NCBI RefSeq assembly: GCF_019097595.1
Contig: NC_080731.1
Location: 12,398,071 to 12,462,070 of the forward strand
DNA from: Hemibagrus wyckioides
Lineage: Eukaryota; Chordata; Actinopteri; Siluriformes; Bagridae
Length of the DNA: 64,000 nt
Reading direction: 5' to 3'
Positions 26,201-40,089 of the stretch are shown here, piece after piece (the stretch's first letter is position 1; every line of letters starts with the position of its first letter). The notes under the pieces were generated by a model. It made no database searches. It worked only from the letters and a program-made list of their open reading frames with translations, and was not told where the DNA came from. The position numbers and the translations under genes are program-made.

Positions 26201-27229
26201 GTTTTAAGGAAATCATACAGGCGTCTCCTTTTAGAACAGTTCCTATTAGTCTCATCTGTATTGATTCTATTTTATTTCACTCCTGGAACACCTGCACCGC
26301 TAACAAGGGCCGCTGACTTATTCAAAGGTACCCTGGTTTATTTAGGTGCTGAGGCTCATAAAACACAATCTATAATCCATACTGGGTTTGACTTTCACCA
26401 CAGAGCCCTGAGGGTGTGGCTGTACAAATTCCAGCAGCGCACTCACATTGTGTTCATCGCTCTGCTATTTGTTTTGACACCGCTCTGACAGAACCCGATC
26501 ACACGACCTGTTTGAAGAAGCCAAAATGGCCGCCTTCGAAAGTCTGGAGCTGACGGCGGACATCAGGAGTTTGTGTTTGAAATCTGCGCTGTGTTCTGTT
26601 ATGATTGCTGTGTCTTGAAGCTCCAATAGGTCCATGAAAGAGATAAATTGGTTGTTTGGGTTCAGGTGTTACCCTTGAAAGCATGGGGTCTACTGGAGCT
26701 CTGCTGGAAAACCTCCACCTAGAACTGAAACAACAAAAGAAGCTCCAGCGCTGGCAGTGAAAGCCTGAGGAAAGGCACAATGCCAAGGCACATTTCACAG
26801 CGCTAAGCTCAAAAGTACAGAACTATAAATCAAGCAGTCTTTCATTTCAGAGATGCTCGCCAACTTTCCAACTTCTCTCTCTCTCTGCCAGCCTGGATCA
26901 TCTGCTTTACTTAACATGACTGCTGTTTTATTTGTCTTCTCTAGACTCTTTGCCAAAGTAATATATGAAGATAAATGATTGTGTATACTATTTTTTTTCT
27001 AAAGCTTTGATTAATAAGTTTCACTTTATACATATTTTAATATGCATTTTTATATGAGCTCTTTGGCAGTCATAAAGAGCTACACAGAGACTTAACTGGG
27101 GTCGGAGTCCCGCTGCAGCCAGCAAGCAACGATAAGCACATGTTCACAACAAACAGGATTCACACTGAGCTGAGAGGTTCAAGAGGTTGTGTGTTTCAGA
27201 TGGAGGTAGAGTTTAAAATGGTTTAGTAA

Positions 27230-27257
27230 AGAAGGAAGGAAGGAAGGAAGAAAAAAA

Positions 27258-27305
<48 letters not shown>

Positions 27306-27378
27306 ATAAAGGGAAGGAAGGAAGGAAGGAAGGAAGGGAAAGGAAGGAAGGGAAAGAAAGAAAGACAGACAGACAGAA

Positions 27379-27432
<54 letters not shown>

Positions 27433-27489
27433 AGGAAGGAAGGAAGGAAGGAAGGAAGGAAGGAAGGAAGGAAGGAAGGAAGGAAGGAG
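27230..27489 (+). repeat. (GAAA)n/(GGAA)n polypurine tract
   Basis: About 260 bases are nearly pure purine on the + strand, with blocks of GAAA and GGAA and a short GACA insert. The Ser/Phe/Leu frames on the minus strand are artefacts. Confidence 0.96.
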
Positions 27490-27561
27490 AAACATACAAA
27501 CAGAAAAAAATCCATCTATTGGAATATAATACAACAAATGGTTGTAACACCATTATTATTG

Positions 27562-27562
<1 letters not shown>

Positions 27563-27631
<69 letters not shown>

Positions 27632-27632
27632 T
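27563..27632 (+). repeat. (AAT)n microsatellite
   Basis: A perfect run of about 23 units. Confidence 0.97.
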
Positions 27633-29649
27633 ACTCAGTCTTTAGTAACCTTTCTTATAGATTTCAAGGCTAGACATAGCCAAGAGGTCTCCTGAGTATC
27701 TGACTATCAATAAGAATTTAATAGTAGTCTTGCTATTCAAGGCTAAATATAGTGAAAGCAGAACAAAGCAGCATCACATGCTGGATAAGACTGATGCTGA
27801 ATTTTAATCACGGACTGACAGTAAAAAGAAAAGCTCTCACTTTTAAGTGATTTTGAAAAGATCTTTGAGGTTTTCCCCCTCTCACTATTCTGTAATTCTG
27901 TTTTCGCTGGATTTATTGAACAGTTTTCGGTTGATTAAAAATGTAGATGAATTAATTATTCATGATGTTATTTTAGCAAATCCATGTGAAGCCGAGAGAC
28001 GATGTCCGTTTGTCGCAATAAGCTACTTCAGCTGCACAGAGCTGCAGATCAGTCAGCTCATGCCGTAGTCTTACTCCGAGTTAGAGGAAAAAATACTTGT
28101 TCAGTTTTAACCAGGATCCCAACACGAACATTTTTATTATGACCTGAGTAAGATTTTTCACTGTTTCATCATATCTCCCATATGTTTGTGTTACTGCATG
28201 TGCGCTCATGTGCTTGCTATAAAACAAAAAAGGCAAAACATTCATCAGGCAATTACTATGCTGATTTGCTTACAAATTTCCTGGGAGGAAATCCCTGAGG
28301 ATAGAATGACAGACATGCCTCCCACAGGGAAGCAGTCATGTCGTGCTGCTGCATTAAACATATCGTTACACAGCAACAAGCAGCCAAACAAACTTGTTCA
28401 GTTTTGCTGTCGATTGAAATGAAGAAATGTAATGAATCAGTCAGCGGTATTTAACGCGTAGGTTCAAATGGGGGGTGCACAAACTTTCTGCATTCTTTTA
28501 AAGACATCCTATTTGCAAATGCACGAGAGATCGATTTTATATTCAAACAGAATTTATATACAGTATCAAGAGAAACTCCTTCTCTCCATTGTGCTCAAAT
28601 ATTTAGAACATAAACACATTCTGTATCTTATAAACCTCATTTTGTTGCTATTTTCTAATTCCAGTAATTATTTAAGGTTTAGACAAGGAAGCGTGACCTG
28701 CAGTGTAACGGTTGTAGCTGATAGCAGTTGATACTGATCTCCAACATCAGCATGTCATTAAAGAATCATTTTAAAAAAAATACAGTCATTAAGAGACCTC
28801 TGGAAGTAGTGAGGCTGAAATACTGCCTTCAGCACAGTGCGAAATTCCATGAGAAAGTGCAAATGCCATGCACAACTGGTCTCAGCGTGGCTACGGGAGT
28901 GTGGAAGTCTCTCTGGTCTCACTGAGGGGACAGCTGTAGAGGGACTGGAAGAGTCATTTGTTCACAGCGGCTGTGCTTCATGGAAGGTGCTGACAGTGCA
29001 GAGAATGTTGAGGAAGTGAGGGTCCATCTCTGGCTCTCATCCCTCAGCAGGCCAGATGGTAGGAACACTTGTCTCACCACTAGTCCCCTTGGCACCCACA
29101 CCCTCACACTCACTTGGTCCCACACACACACACACACACATGCGTGCTGCTTCAGCTGTTCACTTTCTTCAAGTCACAGCAGCATGGAGGTCTAATTTAT
29201 GAACACGTCTGTATATTCCCATGCAGATAGATGACAGATAAACAGCAACGAATCTAACCCGGCACATTCAAACTGAACAATAGGAACTATAAAAGCCACT
29301 TTTTAGTTCATGCAAACCAGTTATTTTCATCAGGCTCTGCACCGTTCCCATAAGGTCTGAGGAATTTTGACATCTGCCCCAGCACACATGGGAACACAGA
29401 TGTGCGCAGAACTTTCAAAAAAAAGAAAGAGAGAGAGAGAGAGAGAGAGTAAAAAAAGTCAAATCCCTGATTTCCTGTCTTTTGCGGTTACTGGGGATAC
29501 TTGCTGTTCATGATTGAAGAGATCTAGCTTGTTTCAGGAGACTACAATCAGATTTAAAAGAGATTTATCATATGATATATATTTTACTACGCAATATCTT
29601 TCCCGCAAACTCATATGATTTGCTTTCTAAAAAAACCACTCAGAGGTGT

Positions 29650-29650
29650 A

Positions 29651-29747
<97 letters not shown>

Positions 29748-29750
29748 TAT
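29650..29750 (+). repeat. (AT)n(GATA)n microsatellite
   Basis: A short AT run followed by about 21 GATA units. Confidence 0.97.
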
Positions 29751-32700
29751 AATGCAGAGCTGCCTTTTGGGTTAAACTCAATCTATCCTTGTCAGATTTT
29801 CTGCAGGAAAAAGCATTCTTCCTTCATCAGCTTCCTCTCTTTACATTTCTTTCACATGCACTTCTATTCACACAAGCGTTTCAGGTAGGATTGTGCAAGA
29901 ACGTGTGAGACAGATGGCCAACAAACTGAAACAGAGCTAAATGGATGATCTTTGGATCGCAAACTGCACAGAGTTTGACTCAGGCCGAGTTACAGAATGA
30001 CGTTAACTACAAGTTCTGAGTGTCTGCCTGGGAGGGCTGCGAGCTATTGCATTATATCCGCTGGAGGGAGAGTGAGTAATGGACGTGATGAATTCGCTTT
30101 ATGAACAGTCTGAATCCGCGCCAGAGGCTGAGTTGGATTGATGAGGCTGAGAGAAGCGTCATGTACATAAACGACAAGCAAATACCGTGCATGCTGCTTC
30201 ATGATCATGTACGGTGTAATCTTCACTACTGAATCCAATCCTACTGCGAGACATTTGGGATAATCTGATCAGCACTTTTACTCACACCTCAGCAATCTGA
30301 TCAAGGGAAAATCCTGAGTCTACACAAGTTACCAAGTAATTGGATTTCTTTCAGCAATATTGCTACTGCTAAAGGCTAGCGATGAGTGGATTGTAGAATG
30401 TGAATGTGAAATGACGCAAAAGTAAAAATAGTCAGTCTGGCTTCAGAATGAGTAGAAAGCTCATGGTGGAGTTAACTGGGGACATGCCGTAGCCTGGAAC
30501 CCCTAAAAGCCGTGGCGCTAAAATAAATCCTTAAATAAATGTTAAGAAACAATAAAAAAAGAGATTTATTTTTTCTGGTTTTAACATCTGACGTTTAATT
30601 TCATAAAACCTTAACTAACTAGCCAGCTGTTGGTACACTGTAGATTCTTCAAACATATTTTTTGCATATAATGATACGCGTAACATATCACAACATTTCA
30701 TGCACTAGCACGGCTACGTATCAAAATATGGACATTATTATAGACTTTTTGAACACTACACAGGACCTTTGGATGAAAGGTATAGGTGTGTAAGGGAATT
30801 GCTGCTACAGTCATTTTGGATCATTTTCAGCTAAACAGAAATGCAAATGAAGTCCTTACACGTAGCAAACTTCGTGGTGATTAGCAACATGTGAAAGCGT
30901 AGGCTCAGAGCTGCGGCTTGCGCAATGCTATGCAATCGTATTCAGTGAGTTTAGAGCCTGCTGATGGTGCCAGCTCACAGACACTGATCCAGACTCATTT
31001 TTGGAATATACCGAGGCTGGAGTCAAAGATGGTGGAAAAGCCTTCCATGTGTAGCTACATTCAGCATCCTCCCTTTGTGGAAGACTTTTCATTGGTTGTA
31101 AGTTAAGATCTGTTGGTGGACATGTCCATGCTGCGCAGTCTCAGTTCTGAGTTCAGCTGCGCTGCCAGATTCTCCATATGAATACATTTTAAGAAAGAGA
31201 ACATCTTTAAATCAGTGTAATATAATACATATATTTATTATTTTTGCACATTTATTGCATTACTTTATTAATCTTTATTGGTAACGTCATTTAGAGCCTG
31301 TGTTTGGTGGGTTGCCACATATTTTATGTTCATTCTTTTAAACTGAACTAATAAAATAGGCGACAAAAGCAATGTCCTGAATCTGAATCTGTTTTTGAAT
31401 CAACTACTTTTTTTGAATTAATGTTGTAAAAAATTGCAGTTGTATATCCAATAGTCCATGTAAACACACACTGCGTTGTAAAAGTTCATTAGTCATATGT
31501 GATTTGAGCATGAGACAAATTCTGTGAAAAATGTAAGCTTTTTTTCTTTTTCGGTGCCCCTGTCTATATGAAATGATCTTATCTGCATTATGATTTGTTT
31601 TTTTATTTAGTAACGTATAGAGTATCATACGTAGCACAACAATACAGTAATAATGTACAGATTCTCAACCACAAAAGACACCGAACTCCAGTCCTCTCAT
31701 ATTCATTACAGCACCATGAAGCTACTCTCTGCTCAGTCAGATAGGAATCATGAACATCATCCCTGAGTATGAGTATCAGGGAGGGGCTTCATGTGGTCTT
31801 TCTGCCACCTCTGACACCCATGAGACACCTTCAGATAATGAAACGGCGCACACACACATTTGGCTCCTGCACTTGAAGAGAAAGCAATCCACTGCACCCC
31901 TCCAAAAGAGCCATTAGATTTTATAATTACTACACAGGATGAGCAGGAACCTCTGTGTGGGGCTTTAAGGACTGGGGTTTGTCTCTTAGTGCTATGGTTA
32001 TGCATTAAACATGAAGCTCAGATGCAGCTACGTGGAAGCTGCACTCCCTCGAGAGGATGCTGAAGTGTCTGAGAGAATACCAGGATTTCCCTTAATGTGT
32101 ATGCAAAAAGCAGGAATTAAAAGCGCATACACGTGTATACACTGAGGATCATTTTGCATTTCGGCTTAAAATGATGCTGACAGTCAAAGGCTTGAAATGA
32201 TACGGCGCAGTGTTATACCAAAATAATCAGAGCCAGGGAAGTATAAAGCTGTAGCAGCACATCCTGTAGCGTTTTATTCCCCTTTCACCACAGCCAATCC
32301 ACAGCCAATGATTAACAAGCCATAAACATATTATGATTTTAATTGTTTATAGTTGTGAAAAACCCAATTAGGTTAAGTTAATACTGTACAACACAATAAA
32401 ATCTGACCTTTACAGCACAGTGATACTGCAGATACATTTTTTCCCTAAATGTAAAACGTAAGCATCTCCTTACAGTAAGCTTTACCATATCAACAATTTA
32501 TGCAGTTATCTAACAAGCCAGTCATGTGATTGTTGGTGGCAGATGGTTCCGTTTCAGTATCTGCTGATCTTCTGGGATTTTCACACATAAATGTCTCCAG
32601 AAAAAACAAAAACACACAGAGTGAGTGACAGCTCTGTGGGTGGAAACACCTTGTCGATAAAAAGAGATCAGAGGAAAATCACCTAGCTGCCAGGAAGGAC

Positions 32701-33017
32701 ACAGTAACATTATAATCACTGTGTAAATCTGTGGTGAGCAGAAAAGCTTCACTATGCACAAAACTATCACATGGATGAGCTACAACAAAAGATTAGACCG
32801 GGTTCCACTCCTTTCAGCCCAGAACAGGAACCTGAGGTTATCATGGACACAGTTCCTCTATTCATTTGTCCAGTTTTGATGATTCTGTTCCAATGACAGC
32901 CTCAGGAGTGGAACACTGTTGTAGCTCGATGTTTAATGTATTGTGAAATGCCTTTCTACTCACCACAGCTGTGAAGAGTGATAATATGAGTTAATATAGA
33001 CTTCATGTTAGCTCATT

Positions 33018-33268
33018 CACTCTAAAGAGGATGGGTTCTCTTCTGAGCCTGGTTCCTCTCAAGGTTTCTTCCACCTATTATCTCAGGGAGTTTTTTCTTG
33101 CCACCGTCGCCTCAGGCTTACTCATTAGGGATAAATGTTCGGGATATAAATAGTAACTAAACTTTAAACATTATCATTTTGTCTATGTTTCTATACTTCT
33201 GTAAAGCTGCTTTGAGACAATGTCCATTGCTAAAAGTGCTATACAAATATATTGAATTAAATTGAATT
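33018..33268 (-). repeat. Dispersed repeat, same family as 11093, reverse orientation
   Basis: This copy carries GGTTCCTCTCAAGGTTTCTT, CAGGCTTACTCATTAGGG and GTAAAGCTGCTTTGAGACA, the complements of the blocks at 53012 and 56353. Confidence 0.75.
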
Positions 33269-33573
33269 CTCTTCTGAGCTCTCTCCTTTCTTAAATGTTA
33301 AACACCTGAAAAGCTTTTCCTCATAGAAATCATCATAATATCAGTTAGTGTATAATTTATTTTGTTACAGTAAATGAAATATCATGTTTAATGCATGTGA
33401 ATGAACACATTCATATAAACCTGTGGTACGTTTTACAGATTTAAGAAGCTGGTTGCTTTCATTACACATTACTCAAATATAGTGTGTCCAGAAACATCTG
33501 ATTGACTGAACCAAGACCGAGGAATGTTCATAACACTGATGTTTTTTTATATGGGTTCATGAACAGGGCGATG

Positions 33574-33574
<1 letters not shown>

Positions 33575-33625
<51 letters not shown>
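33575..33625 (+). repeat. (GA)n microsatellite
   Basis: A near-perfect dinucleotide run of about 25 units. Confidence 0.97.
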
Positions 33626-33627
<2 letters not shown>

Positions 33628-34780
33628 AGCCAGGTGGCTGACCCTGTGTCACTGTGAAATGTTTCGGTAACTAGTAGGACCTCCCACAGGATAATGACGA
33701 GGGTTCATGCTCGCTTCACCAGCAGCAGGTGGTGGAGGTCGTGCTCACATCACCTACCTGAACTAGTTATGCATGTAGACAGCTAGCAGACTTGCCGAGA
33801 GCAGAAAAGACATGGTTTGGAGTGGGAGGTTTGCCAAACAGGACTATAATATTGGTAAAATCATTAATACGTAATAGTATTACAGATATTGCATCTGTTT
33901 TATTTTTATGGCATTCTCATGAAATTGTATAGCATTCCTTTATTAGCAGCATAGCAGTATAGTAAGTCACTGCATGAAATCCATCCAACAATGATCTTCT
34001 TGAAAAACTTTATTAGATCCCTAGTGGAAACATCACATGCCCAACATAAAATATGACACGTATCATAAGACCCAGCATTAGATGTGTTGCATATTTCCTA
34101 TAATTGCTCATCTTTGTTGACACAGTTCTCAGTGGTCAGTCATGTCCACTCCTTCCCTGCTGAAAAATGATCTGTTTGTTGTTGTTGTTGTTGTTTTAAT
34201 TCTTAAAATATACATCCAGCAGCTTATCTATAGAGCAGCTATCGAGCACCTGTCAAAGACACTTTGGTGAGATTTTGGCTACTGGTGTGAGCCAGACAGC
34301 TAAAAATGGGCCAGCCATAGATCTTATGATCTCCATGTGCTTCACTGGATTTTTGTCAACTGTATTATTAGGAGATAGAGAGGAAATAATAATAAATAGA
34401 GAGAGAGAGAGAAAGAGGAGGGTGTATTTATCACTCCATGAAGACAGAATCCTGTTCACACACCAATCTCACGAGGACAAACAACATCTGGAGACAAGAA
34501 AAAGCTGGTTCGTGTAATGAAAATGCACTGATACATATAAGGAGAATACAGTCGAGCTCATTTTAACCATATGGTGCAGGGGAAGCAAATGTTCTCAGAA
34601 GAATAGGAATATTTGACAGTTTTGACCTTGTGGGGACATTTGGCCTGTCCCCATTAGGAATAGTGCTTTTTTTAACTAACTTTTTTCCACTAAAAACTGC
34701 AGCTTTTATTTAAAAGTTACTGGGGTTAATGTTAGGGTTAGGTTTAGCATGGCGTTTAATTAGCTGCATTAATAGTTTAA

Positions 34781-34785
<5 letters not shown>

Positions 34786-34821
<36 letters not shown>

Positions 34822-34968
34822 CATAATCTGTTTTAATTGTGCATCTGTGCAGCTGTCTGTGTGATGATTATGAGTGTACCCATGGGTGTGGTTCTGCATA
34901 CATATACCCATATACAGTATATTCGTGTGTGTGTGTGTCTGTGTGTGTGTGTGTGTGTGTGTGCCTGC
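34786..34968 (+). repeat. Two (GT)n microsatellites
   Basis: Runs at about 34788-34814 and 34924-34964 are separated by 110 bases of unique sequence. Confidence 0.9.
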
Positions 34969-36754
34969 ATGTGTAACTAGGTTTGCATTCCCTTCCAGGG
35001 AAACCCTGCATGAGCACAAAGGCACCCTTGTCTTAAGGTGTCATGGAGCAGTATGTATCAGACACAAGATTGAATGTCCCTTAAGCATGGAGGAAGCGGA
35101 GAGAAGGGGCGAGACCGTGCCAGCCTGCCACCAAAGAAGCTTTTGACGATGGGCCAAAACAGATGGCTGGGAATGGAGAAACAAGGTCAGAGGACAGAGA
35201 ACACAACTCTCGCCCCTCCTTTGGCCTCACCACATTTGATACGGCGGAGCATCATCTGATGTCCGCCTTTCTTTTTAATTAAAATGGATGGTATGGAATA
35301 AGAGCTCGCTTGTTTTCCCTGGAAGGTGCTTAGGGGAGAAGTAAAGCTACACAGTGGCTTTGTGCGGCCCTGTCTGGATGAAAAGAGCTACTGTGTCAGT
35401 TGCTCGGAGTGCGAGCAGTCAAAGATAACCCAGGCCCGATTGATAACAGTCACGACAATGTTTAGAAGACATGTATCTACATGGGAGTTGATAACTTATG
35501 GTAACACGACCTCGGGGTGGTCCCTGCCACATTCACACTGCCACAATGCGGCCCAAGGCTCTTTCCGTGTTTTTGTGGCCTAATCTGCCGTTATCCGATG
35601 CCTTCTTGGCCTGTGTCAGATGTTGCGTGATGCTCACACAGTACCGGTCAGTCACACAGGAAACGGGTCGACTAGAACACTAACACATTAGCCCCTTCAT
35701 TCAGCACTCTGTACTCTACAGCACCAGACTTCAGAGTTCCAGAGTGAAACATAAAATTTTTATGCTAATATATATTTATAAGCCTTTTACAACCTTTATT
35801 ATATTTATTCTCTTTTAAAGAAAAAATGTAATGAAATATAACATAATAAACATGTATTTCAAATATTGTTTTCTGAATGTGTCATATTCGTCCACTTCAC
35901 ATTCCCTCCTTGCATGTATTCATTATATACTTTATATAAATTTGATAAACCTTTCTGATATCCTTTTTTTTTTTAAATAAAACTGAACAAAGCTCAGAGT
36001 AACATGCAGTGTTTTAAACACTTGATTTTAACATATATTCCGATTCATTTCTTGTCTGTTTGTGAAGGTGTCAGGAGCAAGAGTTCATGAATTTTATCAT
36101 TTAAAAGGTAACTTGCTCCATTACAAATGCAGGTTCATTTTCTATCTATTTTCGCAAAAAGAAAAAAAAACAAACATTTTTGGACTTTTTTCCAGTGTAA
36201 AAAAAAACAAGTCTGTACGAAAAATGTTTCAATGGCTAGACATGAATCCTACAGCCTTGATTCATCTCACCATATATAATTTATCTCTGAATAAATCCTG
36301 CTAACTGATGTCTTCTTCACATGAACAAAGCAGGTCCATGTTCATCAGTTCAACCCAAGTTCAGAAATTCAGTGTAAATAATCTGGATAAAAGAATTGAT
36401 ATCTGAATCACCCATGCTATATGTAACCCTGCTATTTCAGAAGTCATTGTAATGTTAAGCTGATTTTAAAATAAAAACTGATGCTGAGCACTCTGTTTGC
36501 AAATCCTTTGCTCTCATTGACGACCACTGATCTGATACTGGTAGACTCTGATGATGCTGTGGACTGTAATGCAGCCTTCGTTAGACATTACCTGCTTATG
36601 TGGAGTTCAGGTTAAGCTCTTAAGCAAATGTACATTTTAAAAGTAACATTTATGAAGACATCTGAACTGCTGGCAGCAATACAAACTCACTGCATCAAGA
36701 TTCCTTATTTCCTTTATTTCTTTATACTTTCCTTATTATATCACTTGGCTCACT

Positions 36755-37020
36755 CTTATGTTTGCAGCACAACTCCAGGGTTTGATTCTCGCCTCTGCCC
36801 TGTGTGCGTGGAGTTACTTCTGGGTACTCCAGTTTCCTCCTCTAGTCTATAGGCTATAGTGCTATAGGCTGACTGTCATCTCAAAATTGTCCATAGTGTT
36901 TGAATGTTTGTGTGAGTGGGTCGGCATCCTGTCCACCTTGTGCCCCGGGTCCCAAGGTTTAGCTGCTGGTTCCCCGTCACCTTGTGTAGTTATCCTTCAG
37001 AAAATGGATGGATGGATGGA
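36755..37020 (+). repeat. SINE-like dispersed repeat
   Basis: It has a GGTTTGATTCTCGCC B-box-like site, then GGGTACTCCAGTTTCCTCC and a 3' part GTCCACCTTGTGCCCCGGGT, ending in (ATGG)n. The same order of motifs occurs at 47440-47740 and, partly, at 39500-39740. Confidence 0.6.
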
Positions 37021-38439
37021 TTTTGACACTGATGTGCCCTCAATCTTTCAGGGTCATGTACTGTTAGTGTACAATGCAATGATTGGAGTATAAAACAACC
37101 AAATACACAACACTGCCCTTTTTAGTGTGCACTTCAAACCCTGCTCATTCTCTGAAGCTACTGTAGTCTAACCACGGTGTGGGGAGTAGACAGGCAGTAC
37201 ATAGGAAGCCAGCTGGCTGCAGAGGCAGTGCACTGTAAGCGATACTAGATGAACCCTACAGACAAAAATAGAAAATGCAGGAGATAGGAAAGATGGGTGG
37301 GTGTTTATAGGTTTCCGGAAAAATAAACAATTAAAAAAGTTGGACTGAAATGAGTTAATAAATATAAATCAGAACTTACTCTACTGTAATTACACATCCC
37401 CTTTATTTATTCTGTCTCACAGATGGTCAGATGGAAATGATTTACTTAACCAACAGGTAATAATGATCTGCATTCTTAATGAATCCCTATCAGTCCAGAG
37501 ACTTTCAGAGACTTCACTTTAACACCCTTATGTTCTTTTCTATTAGTCTTATTATCTTTATTGAATACATGATTATATGCTTTAAAAGTAAGACCTGAAT
37601 AAAAGCCTACTACAGCACCGAGATTCGTACTTTGTTAAAATTAATATTTTAAAAAATAAATTTGTGCATTTGTTAAACCACCCTGTACTTTGCAAGGTAA
37701 TGAAAGGTCAAGAGACTAACTAGTGACTGACCTCTATTCAATCCAGGACAAAGCCACTGATAGAAGAGCCAGCATGCTCTATATGTCCAATCAATAAGCA
37801 ATTATCACAGTATGCACACACTGCTATTTCTGGCTCACTTTGAAACCCAAAAGGTTTAAAACCAACCAGTTTTAATACAATAGCTGCATCCCATATTTTA
37901 TTGTCCACAAAAGCTATAAAAATCCACTATAACCCACCAGTTCACAGAGTTTCACACTGCGGTCAAAAAAGTGGTTATGGAGAGGAATTATGCATAAAAG
38001 TATAATCCGCTAAGCAAGCCATGTCCGACTACAGTAAGAGCCAATGTTTATTTGACCCAAGACTGTATTTTGGTCTTGAGAGAGGATTCTCTGCACCACG
38101 GCTGATTGCGGGCAGGTCCCTTAAGCCATCAGGGTAGAAGAGGATTAGAGGAATAAACATCTCGAAGCTCTGCGCTTTCCTTTGCCTGTTATTCTATGTG
38201 GAAAAGTGTCAATTCAGTTTAAGCTGCATGGAACAAACCATGGTTCTTTAGTAAGTAAGAGGGTTATAGGAGGAAAAAAGTAGACTTAACATCAAAAAAC
38301 ATTGTCTATTATCTAAAAAATATTTTCAGGTTACTATATGCACTAAAAAGTTCATTTTTAGTCTTCTGTCTTTCTCTTTACTAAATCATCTCTGATAGGT
38401 GATTGGGCTTATTTGTATTCTGGAAGAGTTCTCATGCTG

Positions 38440-38440
38440 G

Positions 38441-38500
<60 letters not shown>

Positions 38501-38574
38501 ATGAGAGAGAAAAAGAGGAAAAGATAGAGATAGAAAAACAGCAAGGGAGTGTGCAATGCATATGTATGTGAGTT

Positions 38575-38607
<33 letters not shown>

Positions 38608-38779
38608 CTGCACATGCAACATCAGTTGTGAATATTTAATCAGCACCTGCACATGCTCATATGTGTCCTGTATGTTGCATGTGTAACACATACGGTAACA
38701 TGTTATTATTCTTATTTATTAACACATGGACCATTCGGGCAGCACTGCAAATTATTTCATTATTATTATTATTATGTTT

Positions 38780-38813
<34 letters not shown>

Positions 38814-38899
38814 AGGTTCTGCTGCTGCTGTTGATGATGAGGAGGAGGAGGGGGATGATATCATGCAATTGTGATCAACAGATATACTGTAATGTTTTA

Positions 38900-38974
<75 letters not shown>
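38440..38974 (+). repeat. Compound microsatellite cluster upstream of rgmb
   Basis: In 535 bases lie (GT)n at 38441-38494, (GT)n at 38578-38606, (TTA)n then (TTG)n at 38759-38813, short GCT and GAG runs, and (AT)n at 38904-38974. All open frames here are repeat artefacts. Confidence 0.95.
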
Positions 38975-38979
<5 letters not shown>

Positions 38980-39474
38980 TTTTGCTGAATTTTCTTGTAC
39001 TTATACATTTATTTCTATTTTATTTAATACCTTGTTAAAATGTCATATTATAAAATATTGCTTAACGAGAATGAGCTCTCTTGTAGATGAAGGGATATAT
39101 TTAACATGCAAATCCTCTCTCCAGAAAGGGAGGGAAAAAAAAAAGAAGAAAACTCAGCCCCCTTTTGTGCACATCTCTCACCGGGATTTCCTCTCGTGTG
39201 CGATTCACCATGACTCGGTTCTTTACGAACGACTCTTTTAAGGCAGATGAATCGATTCACGTCCACAACGGGGTTTTTTTTTTTTTGTCTGCACACAAGA
39301 CAAATAGTGTGAAGTACCTTGCCAAATAAACCAATTAGTACCATACTCCACAACATATCTGGTCTTGATGTAGATTTTTTTTTAGTCCACAGCATCTGGA
39401 CAACTACAAGTACTAAATGTCTATTGTAAAATTTAATGATTACCTTTTCAGTGGTTGCCAACAATTGTTTAAAC

Positions 39475-39745
39475 TTAGTTTTGGCATAGTTTGGTCCCTG
39501 GTTCGACCCTGTGTCTGGAGCTGTGAGCTGTGTCTGGAGCGGTGATATGTTGTCTGTGTGGAGCTTGTGTGATCTTCCCATGTCAGCATGGGTTTCCTCA
39601 GGGTTCTCTGGTTCACTTCCCAGAAATATGCCAGTAGCTGGATTGAATATGATCTTGGCGTGTGTCCGTGTTGTCCTGTCATAGACTGGTGTCTCATCCA
39701 GGGTGTATTCCACTATTCTCACTCCCAACATCCCCAGATCCTGAT
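39475..39745 (+). repeat. SINE-like dispersed repeat upstream of rgmb
   Basis: GGTTCGACCC, GTGGAGCTTGTGTGATCTTCC, GGGTTTCCTCAGGGT and CATCCAGGGTGTATTCC follow the order of the 47390 copy. It explains the open frame across this stretch on the minus strand. Confidence 0.6.
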
Positions 39746-40089
39746 CCTCCACAACTCTGACTAGGATAAAGCTGTTTAACTGAAGATGAATGAATAATGA
39801 TAGACACATGCTGAATCTGTCTGTCCTTAAATTTTGTTCCATAGCTGAAAGGACAAAGACTAAACGTGAGAAGACCTCTACACGGCTAAGGCAAGTTATG
39901 AGCATAGACTGACGATTCAACATTTTGATATTTTCAGTGCAAAGTACACAAAGCATAGTATAAACTGTACAGTAGAGCACAGTGTGCCTCCTTCTGCATA
40001 CAGCACAGTGCCGAATCCACCGAATCATTTCGGAATCGAATCACTTAAACGGGTTTGTTCTTGAGAGTCGACTCGCTGACATTCTGAAG

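Larger units (their letters stand above)
18638..27229. other. Gene-free stretch with LINE tails
   Basis: Aside from the listed LINE and dispersed repeats, unique sequence with no supported exon. The 25790-26060 part is complex and contains ATTTGCAT and repeated TAAT cores, as some conserved non-coding elements do, but this is not testable here. Confidence 0.5.
27633..36754. other. Gene-free stretch upstream of rgmb
   Basis: Apart from the microsatellites and the 33018 repeat listed separately, only unique AT-rich sequence is seen. No exon with paired splice sites could be argued. Confidence 0.5.
37021..40089. other. Proximal upstream flank of rgmb
   Basis: It contains the microsatellite cluster at 38440 and the SINE-like repeat at 39475. 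The segments at 39200-39260 and 40020-40060 share GAATCGATTCAC / GAATCGAATCAC words, perhaps halves of one repeat. No gene is seen. Confidence 0.5.

Noticed and set aside
26510..26535. CCAAAATGGCCGCC as a YY1 promoter site
   Set aside because: It is a single motif in a gene-free region without CpG enrichment or nearby exon.
27179..27553. Ser/Phe/Leu-rich frames on the minus strand
   Set aside because: They come from the GAAA/GGAA tract.
39048..40028. 326-residue open frame on the minus strand, the longest in the window
   Set aside because: It covers a SINE-like repeat and unique flank, matches no family I know, and shows no biased codon use. The frame is best explained by chance.
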